Under the pieces are notes generated by a model. The model ran no database searches, was not told where the DNA came from, and saw only the letters and a list, made by a program, of their open reading frames with translations. The position numbers and the translations under genes are program-made. Shown one piece after another: positions 45,877-54,472 of a stretch of DNA of 64,000 nt; positions within the stretch are counted from its first letter, which is position 1, and each line of letters begins with the position of its first letter. The stretch is from Sulfobacillus benefaciens (GTDB taxonomy: Bacteria; Bacillota; Sulfobacillia; Sulfobacillales; Sulfobacillaceae): positions 35,110 through 99,109 of the forward strand of contig PXYW01000009.1 in the NCBI GenBank assembly GCA_003023695.1, written 5' to 3'.

Positions 45877-46893
45877 ATGTCGACAACGACCGCACGGAAG
45901 TTAACTATGGCGCGCGCCATCAGTGAAGCCATTGGACAAGAAATGGCGCATGACCCCAACGTATTGGTTTGGGGCGAAGATGTCGGAGTATACGGAGGGA
46001 TCTTTGGTGCAACCCAAGGGCTGTACGCGCAGTTTGGCGAGGATCGAGTCCTAGACACCCCGATTTCCGAAAGTGCTTTTATCGGCGCGGCCATCGGGGC
46101 CAGTGCAGAAGGGCTGCGACCCATTGTGGAATTGATGTTTGTCGACTTCTTCGGGGTGGCCATGGACCAAATCTACAATCACCTCGCAAAAAACCACTAC
46201 ATGTCTGGAGGCAGCGTGCGCCATCCTGTGGTGCTCATGACCGCGATCGGCGGAGGCTATAGCGACGCCGCCCAGCATAGCCAAACGTTATATAGCCTCT
46301 TTGCCCACGTTCCCGGATTGAAGGTGGTCGTACCATCCAACGCTTACGATGCCAAGGGTTTGATGATCAGTGCAATCCGCGATGACAACCCCGTCATGTA
46401 TTTCTTTCACAAAGGGTTGCTGGGTTTGGGTTGGATGCCTTCAGACGACTGGGCTGAAGTTCATGTTCCCGAAGACCGCTATGAAATCCCTTTTGGACAA
46501 GCCCAGGTGGTCGGCACCGGGACTGATCTCAGCATCATCACCATTGGCGCTATGGTTCCCAAAGCCATGAAAGCGCGGAAATTACTGCAGCCAGCAGGCA
46601 TTGCAGTCGAAGTGGTCGATTTGCGAACATTAGTGCCACTAGACCGAAAGGCCATTGTAGAGACGGTCATGAAGACCCACCGGGCACTCATTGTCGACGA
46701 AGATTATCGATCCTTTGGCATGAGCGGAGAGATCGCGGCCATTTTAGCCGAGGAAGCACTGGATTATTTGGAAGCTCCCGTGCGTCGATTGGCCGTCCCC
46801 GACATCCCTATTCCTTATAGCCGAATTTTGGAGCAGAGCGCCATTCCCTCGGTCGAGGCCATCACCCAGGCCGTGCATGCACTAATGGAATGA
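45877..46893 (+). CDS. 2-oxoacid dehydrogenase E1 component, beta subunit
   Basis: About 338 residues of transketolase-like pyrimidine-binding and C-terminal domains. LTMARAISEAIGQEMAHDPNVLVWGEDVGVYGG is the signature start. DTPISESAFIGAAIGASAEG and ELMFVDFFGVAMDQI build the ThDP pyrimidine site. LIVDEDYRSFGMSGEIAAIL is near the C-terminus. The start at 45877 has TAGGAGG 8 bases upstream and lies 13 bp after E1 alpha. It pairs with E1 alpha as alpha2-beta2. Confidence 0.92.
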   Translation: MSTTTARKLTMARAISEAIGQEMAHDPNVLVWGEDVGVYGGIFGATQGLYAQFGEDRVLDTPISESAFIGAAIGASAEGLRPIVELMFVDFFGVAMDQIYNHLAKNHYMSGGSVRHPVVLMTAIGGGYSDAAQHSQTLYSLFAHVPGLKVVVPSNAYDAKGLMISAIRDDNPVMYFFHKGLLGLGWMPSDDWAEVHVPEDRYEIPFGQAQVVGTGTDLSIITIGAMVPKAMKARKLLQPAGIAVEVVDLRTLVPLDRKAIVETVMKTHRALIVDEDYRSFGMSGEIAAILAEEALDYLEAPVRRLAVPDIPIPYSRILEQSAIPSVEAITQAVHALME

Positions 46894-46934
46894 GCAGGGA
46901 CCATCGCGTCACCACCAGGGGAGAAACCAAAACA

Positions 46935-47942
46935 ATGGAAGACATAGATCTTATTGTAGATTTCGGAGACCGCACCGACGCCGAAGCCGTATTGGTGCAC
47001 TGGGTGTACGAAGATGGCGCACCCGTCCGCCCGGGTGAGATCGTGGCCGAAGCCATGGTGGACAAGGTGGCACTGTCCATAGAATCCCCCCAAGCGGGTT
47101 ATCTCGTGCATTTAGTGGAGCCCAATCAGGTGTTTCATTCAAAAGATGCGGTTGGGAGAATTGTCCAGACGGTTGCGGCGCCTGAGAATGCAGGAGCCCC
47201 TCCTTCACACGTTGACACCGTGGTGCCTCAGGAGACGATCCCCGCCACCTTAGCCGTGCGGCGCTATGCCAGAGACAAAGGGGTCGACTTGAACACGGTG
47301 GCGGCCCACATTCGGCCACACCATCGTCTCACCATGGCCGATATTGATGGCTGGATCGCGGACCATCACACCATGGCGGAAGAACCCTACTCGCCTTTTC
47401 GACGATCCGTCATTCAACACCTAACCAATCCCGGTGCACTGCCGACGACGTTGCAACGCCGAATTGCGGCGGGAACCGCAACATTCCCCGCGCTAGCGCG
47501 TATCGCCTGGGCCGTATCCCAAGCCCTGCCCCGCCATCAAAAAATTCATGGTTGGGCCACCGCGGAGGGATTCACACCGGCTCAAGACGTCGTGCTTGGC
47601 ATTGCCGCCCAAACTTCGGCCGGACTACTGGTTCCGGTATTACCTGCGCACCGCACCTTAGAGGGTTGGGCAGAATCGTTGCGCACACTCCGCCAAGCCG
47701 TGCAGGCCAACGATCTCGCGTCGTTGGACTTCTCCCGCCCATCCTTTGTGCTGAGCAACCTCGGGCCGCAGGGAATCGAATATTTTACCCCCCGATTGAT
47801 GACGCCTACGGTCGCAATTTTAGGAATCGGGCAGGGAAACGACACCACCTTCCCAGTATCGTTAACCTTCGATCACCGGGCCATCGATGGCGCCGAGGCC
47901 GCAGAATTTCTTGTCACCGTCCACCAGCTCTTGAGCAGCTAA
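46935..47942 (+). CDS. Dihydrolipoamide acyltransferase (E2) of the 2-oxoacid dehydrogenase complex
   Basis: About 335 residues, short for an E2. The lipoyl domain (1-75) carries its lysine in AEAMVDKVALSIESP. A peripheral subunit-binding domain follows (AVRRYARDKGVDLNTVAAH). The catalytic domain ends with SLTFDHRAIDGAEAAEFL, which keeps the active His and Asp. Only one lipoyl domain and a compact core are present, and no E3 (lipoamide dehydrogenase) gene lies in the window. ATG at 46935 fits the domain start; ATG at 46890 overlapping the E1 beta stop is the alternative. Confidence 0.85.
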   Translation: MEDIDLIVDFGDRTDAEAVLVHWVYEDGAPVRPGEIVAEAMVDKVALSIESPQAGYLVHLVEPNQVFHSKDAVGRIVQTVAAPENAGAPPSHVDTVVPQETIPATLAVRRYARDKGVDLNTVAAHIRPHHRLTMADIDGWIADHHTMAEEPYSPFRRSVIQHLTNPGALPTTLQRRIAAGTATFPALARIAWAVSQALPRHQKIHGWATAEGFTPAQDVVLGIAAQTSAGLLVPVLPAHRTLEGWAESLRTLRQAVQANDLASLDFSRPSFVLSNLGPQGIEYFTPRLMTPTVAILGIGQGNDTTFPVSLTFDHRAIDGAEAAEFLVTVHQLLSS

Positions 47943-48046
47943 GCTGAGCAAGTCGTCGCTAAGATGCCTTCATCAAACCACAGGTCTCCGGTGGACATTT
48001 TTGCCGGGGACCTGAAGATCTCCTTGGCAGTGTTGTGCCTTGTTTC

Positions 48047-48463
48047 TCAAGGAGTGTCTACATTTTGTGTTGCCATAAGTTCCCTAAATCCATCCCGAAT
48101 GGGTGAGAACATATCGATAGCCACACATCCTTGGTCACCGGCCGTGGCTTTATGTGGCACATTAGGCGGGATTGAGACGATGTCTCCACTCTCCATCCAA
48201 CTGGTGTTTTCTCCTACCGTAAACCGCAACCTCCCTGATATCACGAGAGTTAATTGCTCCTGGGAATGTTGATGGATGGGCGCATCGGCCCCAGGAGCAA
48301 AAGTCACATAACTCGCCATCAGCCGTTGACCAAAAAACGGTCGCAATACCACCCCTGGGGCTGCCTCAAATCCTTGGGACATAGGCATTGAGGTAACAGT
48401 CGACGGGTATTCCATGGAACCATCCCAGGTAATCTGTTCTCGGAAGTAACCGCGGTTCGCCAT
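48047..48463 (-). CDS. Cupin domain protein (first of two paralogues)
   Basis: About 138 residues with one cupin barrel. The metal motif APIHQHSQEQLTLVISGRLRF supplies His, His and Glu, and IPPNVPHKA gives the last His. It is clearly related to the protein at 50177-50620 (shared PPNVPH, the x-GD-x-PPN block and a (V/L)AIDMF/LALDIF tail). ATG at 48463 is preceded by GAGGAGG. It is transcribed after the SDR gene. Metal-dependent isomerase, dioxygenase or sensor roles are all possible. Confidence 0.78.
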   Translation of the reverse strand: MANRGYFREQITWDGSMEYPSTVTSMPMSQGFEAAPGVVLRPFFGQRLMASYVTFAPGADAPIHQHSQEQLTLVISGRLRFTVGENTSWMESGDIVSIPPNVPHKATAGDQGCVAIDMFSPIRDGFRELMATQNVDTP

Positions 48464-48476
48464 GATGGCCTCCTCT

Positions 48477-49214
48477 TTAAAGATATTTCGCCATTCCGCC
48501 ATCCACATCGATGATGGTACCTGTCACATAAGAGGCACGCTCGGACAACAAAAACGCCGTGACCGCTGCGACTTCTTGAGGATCCCCAAACCGTGCCAAT
48601 GGCACTTCAAAGGTCTGGCACAGTTCTTGAAAAAACTCTGGGTTTCTACCCTCCCATTGCCCAGAATAGACAAACCCAATATTGACCGCATTGACTCGGA
48701 TCTTCCGCGGTGCCAGTTCGCGGGCCAATGTTTTCGTTAAAGACAAACATGATGCTCGATTAACACTGGAAGCGAAAAATCTCGGATCAGGTTGTTTGCC
48801 AAATACGGCCGACATATTGATTATTCTGCCTCCATCCGGCATCGCTGTCAGGACTTTGCGCGCCATCCGAATTTGGGCCATCAATTTAACGTCGATGTCG
48901 CGCTGCCAATCATCATCGGTAAGGGTAGCAAACGATCCCGGATATGCTTTCCCGGCATTATTGACCAACATATCGACACGCCCCCATCGTGCCACTACCG
49001 AATCCACAAATTCGTCAATACTGCCCGTATTCGTTACGTCAAGATGGCCGGTGATAAGATTGTCTTGAACAGCTAATGCCTCCAAGTCCTGGGGATGGCG
49101 GGTCCCGGTAGCCACCATTACGCCCTCAGCCAACAACTCATGGACAATGGCTTGTCCAATGCCGCGCGACCCCCCAGTCACTATCGCCACTTGACCTTTT
49201 AACCCTAGATCCAC
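48477..49214 (-). CDS. SDR-family protein lacking the catalytic YxxxK
   Basis: 245 residues with a classical Rossmann start, QVAIVTGGSRGIGQAIVHELL, and the NNAG motif in MLVNNAGKAYPG. The catalytic Ser is present (IINMSAVFG). Where Tyr-x-x-x-Lys is expected the sequence reads RFFASSVNRASCLSLTKTLA, without that pair. LTKTLARELAPRKIRVNAV and the C-terminal SYVTGTIIDVDGG fit FabG-type SDRs. GTG at 49214 has GGAGGAGG upstream and begins one base after the IlvE stop. NAD(P) binding looks intact, but ordinary redox chemistry is doubtful. Confidence 0.82.
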   Translation of the reverse strand: MDLGLKGQVAIVTGGSRGIGQAIVHELLAEGVMVATGTRHPQDLEALAVQDNLITGHLDVTNTGSIDEFVDSVVARWGRVDMLVNNAGKAYPGSFATLTDDDWQRDIDVKLMAQIRMARKVLTAMPDGGRIINMSAVFGKQPDPRFFASSVNRASCLSLTKTLARELAPRKIRVNAVNIGFVYSGQWEGRNPEFFQELCQTFEVPLARFGDPQEVAAVTAFLLSERASYVTGTIIDVDGGMAKYL

Positions 49215-49215
49215 G

Positions 49216-50184
49216 TTATTGTCCTCCTCCATATACCGGTGTTAGCCAATGGCGATACTGACGGTTATTCCCTCGTACCGCGTCGTAATACAGTGATTGG
49301 AGGCGTTGGGTTATCGGGCCCATGTCACCGTCTCCAATGACTCGATGGTCTATTTCCACCACCCCCGCCAACTGCACTCCGGTTCCACACAAAAACACTT
49401 CATCCGCCACATAAAGTTCGGTTCGATCAATCGCTCGTTCTTCAGTAACCAACCCCATATCGTGAGCCAATTCAAAAACCGCTTGACGGGTTATTCCCTC
49501 TAATATGTCGGCGGTCACTGGCGAAGTAATGATTTTATTATCCCGGACAATAAATAGATTGGAGGAACTGGCTTCAGCCACCTGACCGTCTTGACCCAGC
49601 ATAATTGCTTCATCGTAACCATCGGCAGTGGCTGCGTCGCTGGCCAATGCCGCGTTGATATAGGCTCCGGTTACTTTGGCCCGCGAAGGTATAATGTTGT
49701 CAGCAATGCGCTGCCAGTTGGAGACGGTAACCTTAAGGCCTGTGGTCGATACGTAATCACCCATAGGAACCGCAAAAATAGCCAACTCGTCACGAACTCC
49801 CGTGAGCGTGACTTTTATTATTTGCGCTGCTTTAAAAGCGAGCGGCCGAATATAGACATCCTGCCGGAATTCATTCAAAGACAATACCTTAACCGTCCAC
49901 TCCAATAATTCTTCAGCAGAGTATGGCACTGAAATCTTTAGGATTTTTGCCGAACGCAGAAGCCTTTGGTAGTGCTCCAGTCCTTTAAGAATATAGAGTT
50001 GTCCAGTGTCTTCGTTCCAATATGCCCGAATCCCCTCAAAGCACCCCGTGCCATAATTTAGCGCATGCGTAGCCACCCCTACGGTAGCTTGGGCCAGCGG
50101 CATAATTTGACCTTTAAAAAAGCACATTCCGGCCTCAATTTCTTGCCGAGCTGAGGGCCCTTTGGCCATGAGTTCCTCACTCAT
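49216..50184 (-). CDS. ilvE: Branched-chain amino acid aminotransferase
   Basis: A 322-residue fold-type IV PLP enzyme. The catalytic Lys is in SRAKVTGAYINAALASDAA, and THALNYGTGCFEGIRAYW and EVFLCGTGVQLAGVVEID are standard IlvE sequence. It interconverts Leu, Ile and Val with their 2-oxoacids, the natural substrates of a branched-chain dehydrogenase such as the one at 44.9-47.9 kb. The start overlaps the cupin stop by 8 bp; ATG at 50169 with AGGA just upstream is an alternative. The SDR and cupin genes follow in the same transcript. Confidence 0.88.
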   Translation of the reverse strand: MSEELMAKGPSARQEIEAGMCFFKGQIMPLAQATVGVATHALNYGTGCFEGIRAYWNEDTGQLYILKGLEHYQRLLRSAKILKISVPYSAEELLEWTVKVLSLNEFRQDVYIRPLAFKAAQIIKVTLTGVRDELAIFAVPMGDYVSTTGLKVTVSNWQRIADNIIPSRAKVTGAYINAALASDAATADGYDEAIMLGQDGQVAEASSSNLFIVRDNKIITSPVTADILEGITRQAVFELAHDMGLVTEERAIDRTELYVADEVFLCGTGVQLAGVVEIDHRVIGDGDMGPITQRLQSLYYDAVRGNNRQYRHWLTPVYGGGQ

Positions 50185-50620
50185 CCCATGTCACCACCTT
50201 TTTAGCCGTCTCGAGCATTTCTCGATAACCGGATCGCGGCGGAACGAAGATGTCCAATGCCAAGCACGACTTTTCATATGTCACAGCACCATGAGGCACG
50301 TTTGGAGGCACAACGTATACATCGCCTTTGCCAATCATCTTCCGGACCCCGTTAAGCTCAAATTCATATTCCCCTTCAAGCACTAGCCCCATTTGCTCTT
50401 CTGGATGGCTATGCAATGCGGCCACCGAGTGCGGTTTCATATAGACAAACGATAAAAGCATATTCTGGCCATATATCGGTTTTAGACCCAGTCCCTCACT
50501 CACAATCGCCATAGGCAGTTGGTCTATGTTGATATATTGCGGTGGATAGTCTTCGGCAATGTCAACCACCCGTTTATCCGGCACTGAAAAATATCCTCCG
50601 GCTCCTTCTCGATTTTCCAT
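50177..50620 (-). CDS. Cupin domain protein (second paralogue)
   Basis: 147 residues. The cupin metal motif is VAALHSHPEEQMGLVLEGEYEFELN (His, His, Glu) with VPPNVPHGAV as the third strand. It is a paralogue of the protein at 48047-48463, and the two flank the ilvE-SDR pair. ATG at 50620 has GGAGATTTAG upstream. It lies 3 bp after the IclR gene, so IclR, cupin, IlvE, SDR and cupin appear to form one operon. The substrate or ligand is unknown. Confidence 0.78.
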   Translation of the reverse strand: MENREGAGGYFSVPDKRVVDIAEDYPPQYINIDQLPMAIVSEGLGLKPIYGQNMLLSFVYMKPHSVAALHSHPEEQMGLVLEGEYEFELNGVRKMIGKGDVYVVPPNVPHGAVTYEKSCLALDIFVPPRSGYREMLETAKKVVTWDE

Positions 50621-50623
50621 CAA

Positions 50624-51427
50624 CTAAATCTCCTTTTTCCCATGATAGACATCATCTCTTTTTTGCCGATTGCCCGTACGCACGGTGCCCATGGTGTCGT
50701 CCAGCAAGTGGCTAATCCTCTCGCCCGCCACCTTCAAATCCGATGCTAGTGCGAAAGCCTGGTCTTTTGCGAATCGGACCGTTGGTCCCGAAACCGACAC
50801 CCCGCCTACCGGTGCACCGGTCCCGTCAAATACGGGCACAGCAACACAATAGACACCCTCAAAGTATTCTTCGTTATCAACTGTAAACCCACGATGTCGT
50901 GCGACATCCAAATCGGCGTGCAGTTCTACCGGATCTACGATGGAATGCGGGGTGCGCCGTTCCATCACCATCCCTTCGAGCAACTCAGGTCTGTAGGCTA
51001 GTATGGCCTTGCCCAATGCACTGCAATTGAGAGGAATGCGTTCCCCAATCGATACCACAAACGAGAGCGCATGATCCGTAACGGCTCGCTCCACATACTC
51101 CATTTCATCCCGCACCAACATGGCAAAATTGGCGGTTTCTCCAGACTGGCGGCGCAACTCCTCGAGTACTTGACGGATCGGCTCCCGCACTGCAGTAAAC
51201 CATTGTCCTTTTATCCCCAAACGATATAGCCCGTGGTCCTCACTAATCACATACCCATGATTCTCCAATGCCTGCAATAAACGATGCGCAGTCGAGGCTG
51301 GAAGCCCGGTTTCATCGGCGATACGATTCAATCGGCTTTCTTTAACCTGGATGAGGTAATCCAGCAACTGCAATCCTCGTTCCAAGGCCCGCAATGATGG
51401 TGCTGGTGTCTCCTGTCTGGCTGCCAT
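50624..51427 (-). CDS. IclR family transcriptional regulator
   Basis: About 267 residues. The DNA-binding part reads SLRALERGLQLLDYLIQVKESRLNRIADETGLPASTAHRLLQALENHGYV. The ligand domain follows, with NCSALGKAILAY and GFTVDNEEYFEGVYCVAVPVFD. ATG at 51427 has GGAGGGCT upstream. It heads the cupin-ilvE-SDR operon and likely represses or activates it and possibly the divergent glutamine amidotransferase gene. A palindrome lies 60 bases upstream. Confidence 0.88.
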   Translation of the reverse strand: MAARQETPAPSLRALERGLQLLDYLIQVKESRLNRIADETGLPASTAHRLLQALENHGYVISEDHGLYRLGIKGQWFTAVREPIRQVLEELRRQSGETANFAMLVRDEMEYVERAVTDHALSFVVSIGERIPLNCSALGKAILAYRPELLEGMVMERRTPHSIVDPVELHADLDVARHRGFTVDNEEYFEGVYCVAVPVFDGTGAPVGGVSVSGPTVRFAKDQAFALASDLKVAGERISHLLDDTMGTVRTGNRQKRDDVYHGKKEI

Positions 51428-51487
51428 AGCCCTCCTATCTCGGGCGCTGCAATGAGCCCAGTTTCCATAAATAGAATTCAAATTCCA

Positions 51488-51514
51488 TTTCTATAGATTT
51501 CGCTTCTAAAGAAA
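51488..51514. promoter_or_regulatory. Palindromic candidate operator upstream of the IclR gene
   Basis: TTTCTATAGA and TCTAAAGAAA form a 9-of-10 inverted repeat with a 7-base spacer, 60 bases upstream of the IclR start and in the spacer shared with the divergent amidotransferase gene. IclR proteins bind palindromes of this size near their own promoter, so autoregulation is plausible. No experimental support. Confidence 0.4.
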
Positions 51515-51724
51515 TAATTCCTGCTTGTTTGCTGCTGCTCAAGTAAAATTTATGCGGCAAGCAGGAACCACTGTATCCGTAGCGAATTAGTCCTACGGAT
51601 ACAGACGATTACACTGACCCACCATTTTGGATCCCCCCTTGGCTGGAAGTTTTGGACCAAACATCGATAGTGTAATCCACTAACTTAAGAAATCGCGGCA
51701 AACAGAAAGGCAGGTTCCATTACC

Positions 51725-52408
51725 ATGTGTGAAATGTTGGCGTTGTCTTCCAACCAACCTTTAGATATGAAGCAAACTTTAACTTGGGCACGGTTGTTGG
51801 AAGAACTGGGTGTGGCAAGTTATGGCTGGGGCATGGCATGGGTTGATGAAACCGGGCTTCACCGTTATCGCTCGGTTCTCGGGCTAAAATATGATCAGCA
51901 AGCTTTGGATGTATTAGGCCAAGTCGTGACCCGCCGCGCATTCATCCACCTCCGGCGTCCCAGCCTGATGTCGTCACAAAGCCATCTTAACGCCCAACCC
52001 TATAGCGACCCGAATCGGACCGTAGCTTTTGCCCACAATGGATTTTTAAGCCGTCATCGCGAATATCGGTCGCAATTCGCGAACCAGGTTAAAGGAACCT
52101 CGGACAGCGAAATTGGTTACCTCTATTGGCTTGCACAATTGTCACTCGATAAACCGTTTGCGGAAAGTCTGGTAGCCACCCATAAGGCATTGGACGGCAA
52201 TGCCAACTTTATGGCACTGGCTGCCCATGGCACCTTAGCAGTCTATGCAGGGAATCAGGAGAACCCATGTTACACTTTTCGAATCGGAGCCATCCATCTA
52301 TCCGCGACTAGCTTGCACAGTATGGACGACTATTTGTTTGATGCATTGTTCCCTCAAGCAACAGATATTAACACTATACCGTATGGCACAGCAGTCGAAA
52401 TGCCTTAA
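51725..52408 (+). CDS. Class II glutamine amidotransferase (YafJ-like)
   Basis: A 227-residue Ntn hydrolase. Cys2 after the initiator Met (MCEMLALSSNQP) is the nucleophile. FIHLRRPS, FAHNGFLSRHREY and GTSDSEIGYLYWLAQL are the class II glutaminase pocket motifs. It is a stand-alone glutaminase or amidase domain with no synthetase partner. It is divergent from the IclR regulator and upstream of the amine-utilisation genes, so a role in hydrolysing gamma-glutamyl amides is possible but inferred. Confidence 0.83.
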   Translation: MCEMLALSSNQPLDMKQTLTWARLLEELGVASYGWGMAWVDETGLHRYRSVLGLKYDQQALDVLGQVVTRRAFIHLRRPSLMSSQSHLNAQPYSDPNRTVAFAHNGFLSRHREYRSQFANQVKGTSDSEIGYLYWLAQLSLDKPFAESLVATHKALDGNANFMALAAHGTLAVYAGNQENPCYTFRIGAIHLSATSLHSMDDYLFDALFPQATDINTIPYGTAVEMP

Positions 52409-52428
52409 CGATGTGGCATTATACAAGA

Positions 52429-52473
52429 AAAGGTGGCAAGCTGGCCAATAAATAGCCTCAGCTTGCCACCTTT
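52429..52473. terminator. Bidirectional terminator between the amidotransferase and the permease
   Basis: A perfect 15-bp stem, AAAGGTGGCAAGCTG with CAGCTTGCCACCTTT, has a 15-base loop and lies between two converging genes. The outer A and T runs suit termination either way. Confidence 0.8.
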
Positions 52474-52485
52474 CAACCGTTGAGT

Positions 52486-54090
52486 TTATGAGGCGGGATT
52501 TTCTTGGGACTCCTCGCGGTCTTTCCAATTTAGACCGCTTCGCAATCCCCAGTAATAGAAAATCAGGGACACAATAGCTACCACTACACTATCCCAGGGC
52601 GATGGGATTATATTTTTTCCGCCAAAATTGTTGCTCCCCAGGTAGGATAAAATCATAATGACAATTTGAAACACTGGTAACCAAACACCATATTTGATAT
52701 CGTCTGCAGTAATTTTGCTGCGACGAACGTAAAAGAATAGCAACAACAAGCCCACAAATACCGAAGGAATCAAGATATGCACTGAGGCCCACCCGGACCA
52801 ATAAATCATAAGACTGCTAATCATGAAAGCAAAGGGTGCCAGAACATTAACCGCAGGTAATACATAGGGCCGAGTTTCGTTAGGATATTTGACTCGAAAA
52901 ATGGCAAGGCTCAACGGGCCTGGCGCGTACGACAAGAGTAGCGCACTGGCCACCAAAGGAAACAACGAGGAAAAGGAAGGCAACAAGATGATGTAAAGGG
53001 AGGATACCACTAATACCAAGATGACCGACGGCAATGGAATCCCATTCTTGGTCATTTTGGTAAATACTTTGGGCAGATATCCATCATATTGCCCTAATGA
53101 ATACCCAACACGGCTGGCACCACCAAAGTATATATATCCGTCCTTAAATGACGCCACCAACATAGTGGCCATAGCGATGAGACCGATCAACGGAAGTCCG
53201 ATACCGTGGGCTACCGACACAAACGGATACGCCAACGTGTTCAGGCCAGCCCAATTGCCGGAGGACAATCCCAATCCCTTCCAGCTTATTGCTCCCGCGT
53301 ATGAAATGCTTTCTAAGAAATAAACCACCATCGTAATAATCATGGTTAAGACAACCGCCTTAGGAATGGTTCGGCCCGGATCTTTTACCTCTTCGGCATA
53401 ATCAATAGGCTGCCGGAATCCTCCATACCCATAGATGGTTGCCGAAATGGCCAAAAACAAACCCGTTGTCCCAAAAGGCATAAACCCATGAAAACGAGTA
53501 AAGTTGTTGGCATGGTAATGGCCTAACAATACCACGCTGACAACGATCAATCCGACGATGGTTACCACGGTGAAAACGTTGTTCAGTTGTCCCATATACC
53601 GGATTCTCAAGGTATTGATGAAGAAGATGACAATAGTGACCAAAATCGCGGTTACAATACCCAACGTCGTGAGTATGTCATTTTTGTATAAAGCAGGAAA
53701 CCAATAACTTAAATACTCCACAAAGGCCACCACAATAGATGGCACCGCCAACGCGTAGCCGACAAATGAACCCCAGGCATTCATCACGCCAACAATTGGC
53801 CCACTGCTTTTTGCCGGATAATAGGCTACGCCCCCAGCACGCGGCCACATCGTGCCTAATTCCACATAAGCCATGGCCACAGCGAAAATCAGAACAAAGG
53901 CAATAACCCAAGACAAGATTCCTGATGGCCCCGAGAGGGCTAGAACTGAAACTGGTGTGAATCCCACTGCTGGGCCCAAAATCCCCCCAGTGGCTAAAAA
54001 GACTACCGTCCAAAATCCCAACTCTTTGCGATACCCGCCCTGCTGCAGGACATTTGATTCTTTCGGGGAACCAGAATGTGGTGCACTCAT
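52486..54090 (-). CDS. APC family amino acid/amine permease
   Basis: A 534-residue carrier with about 12-14 helices: TGGILGPAVGFTPVSVLAL at helix 1, YGYGGFRQPIDYAEEVKDPGRTIPKAV in the conserved helix 6 loop, and GAISWKGLGLSSGNWAGL. It belongs to the broad APC group that includes PuuP-type putrescine and ethanolamine importers. It lies downstream of the Dabb, AhpD-like and glutamine-synthetase-like genes on the same strand, so it probably imports the amine they use. AAAGGAG precedes the ATG. Confidence 0.86.
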   Translation of the reverse strand: MSAPHSGSPKESNVLQQGGYRKELGFWTVVFLATGGILGPAVGFTPVSVLALSGPSGILSWVIAFVLIFAVAMAYVELGTMWPRAGGVAYYPAKSSGPIVGVMNAWGSFVGYALAVPSIVVAFVEYLSYWFPALYKNDILTTLGIVTAILVTIVIFFINTLRIRYMGQLNNVFTVVTIVGLIVVSVVLLGHYHANNFTRFHGFMPFGTTGLFLAISATIYGYGGFRQPIDYAEEVKDPGRTIPKAVVLTMIITMVVYFLESISYAGAISWKGLGLSSGNWAGLNTLAYPFVSVAHGIGLPLIGLIAMATMLVASFKDGYIYFGGASRVGYSLGQYDGYLPKVFTKMTKNGIPLPSVILVLVVSSLYIILLPSFSSLFPLVASALLLSYAPGPLSLAIFRVKYPNETRPYVLPAVNVLAPFAFMISSLMIYWSGWASVHILIPSVFVGLLLLFFYVRRSKITADDIKYGVWLPVFQIVIMILSYLGSNNFGGKNIIPSPWDSVVVAIVSLIFYYWGLRSGLNWKDREESQENPAS

Positions 54091-54154
54091 AAATACAATA
54101 CTCCTTTCCTATTGTCAGATTTGGCGGTTCGCTACCGATACCCCAAGGGGGTTT

Positions 54155-54472
54155 CTATACCCCTGCGGCTCCCCTGGCAATCGGAAAATCAAACGCCAGA
54201 ACTTCCGCCTCTTTGCCAGCCACCCACTGGGCGAATTCTTGGTGGAGAGGATGCGGATGGTACCGGTCTTCGGCTTCTTGCGAAGAAAACTCAATGACCA
54301 GGCCCCATTGATATCCTCGGGATCGGCCACTAACGTCTTGTCCCCAGCGAATGGAGACAATTCCCGCGATTCCTTCATGCCATCGGCTCAACCGTTGATC
54401 AATCCATTGAATTTCCTCGTCTTTCAGTGGATGCGCAAACTTTATCAGCACGATGTGTTGCATTGCACTCAT
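54155..54472 (-). CDS. Dabb (stress-response A/B barrel) domain protein
   Basis: About 105 residues of a single ferredoxin-like dimeric barrel: QHIVLIKFAHPLKDEEIQWI, then IRWGQDVSGRSRGYQWGLVIEF and HPLHQEFAQWVAG, the Dabb pattern. The ATG at 54472 overlaps the TGA of the AhpD-like gene (TGATG), so the two are translationally coupled. Dabb proteins are small enzymes or binding modules of uncertain reaction. The C-terminus ends in FDFPIARGAAGV. Confidence 0.77.
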   Translation of the reverse strand: MSAMQHIVLIKFAHPLKDEEIQWIDQRLSRWHEGIAGIVSIRWGQDVSGRSRGYQWGLVIEFSSQEAEDRYHPHPLHQEFAQWVAGKEAEVLAFDFPIARGAAGV

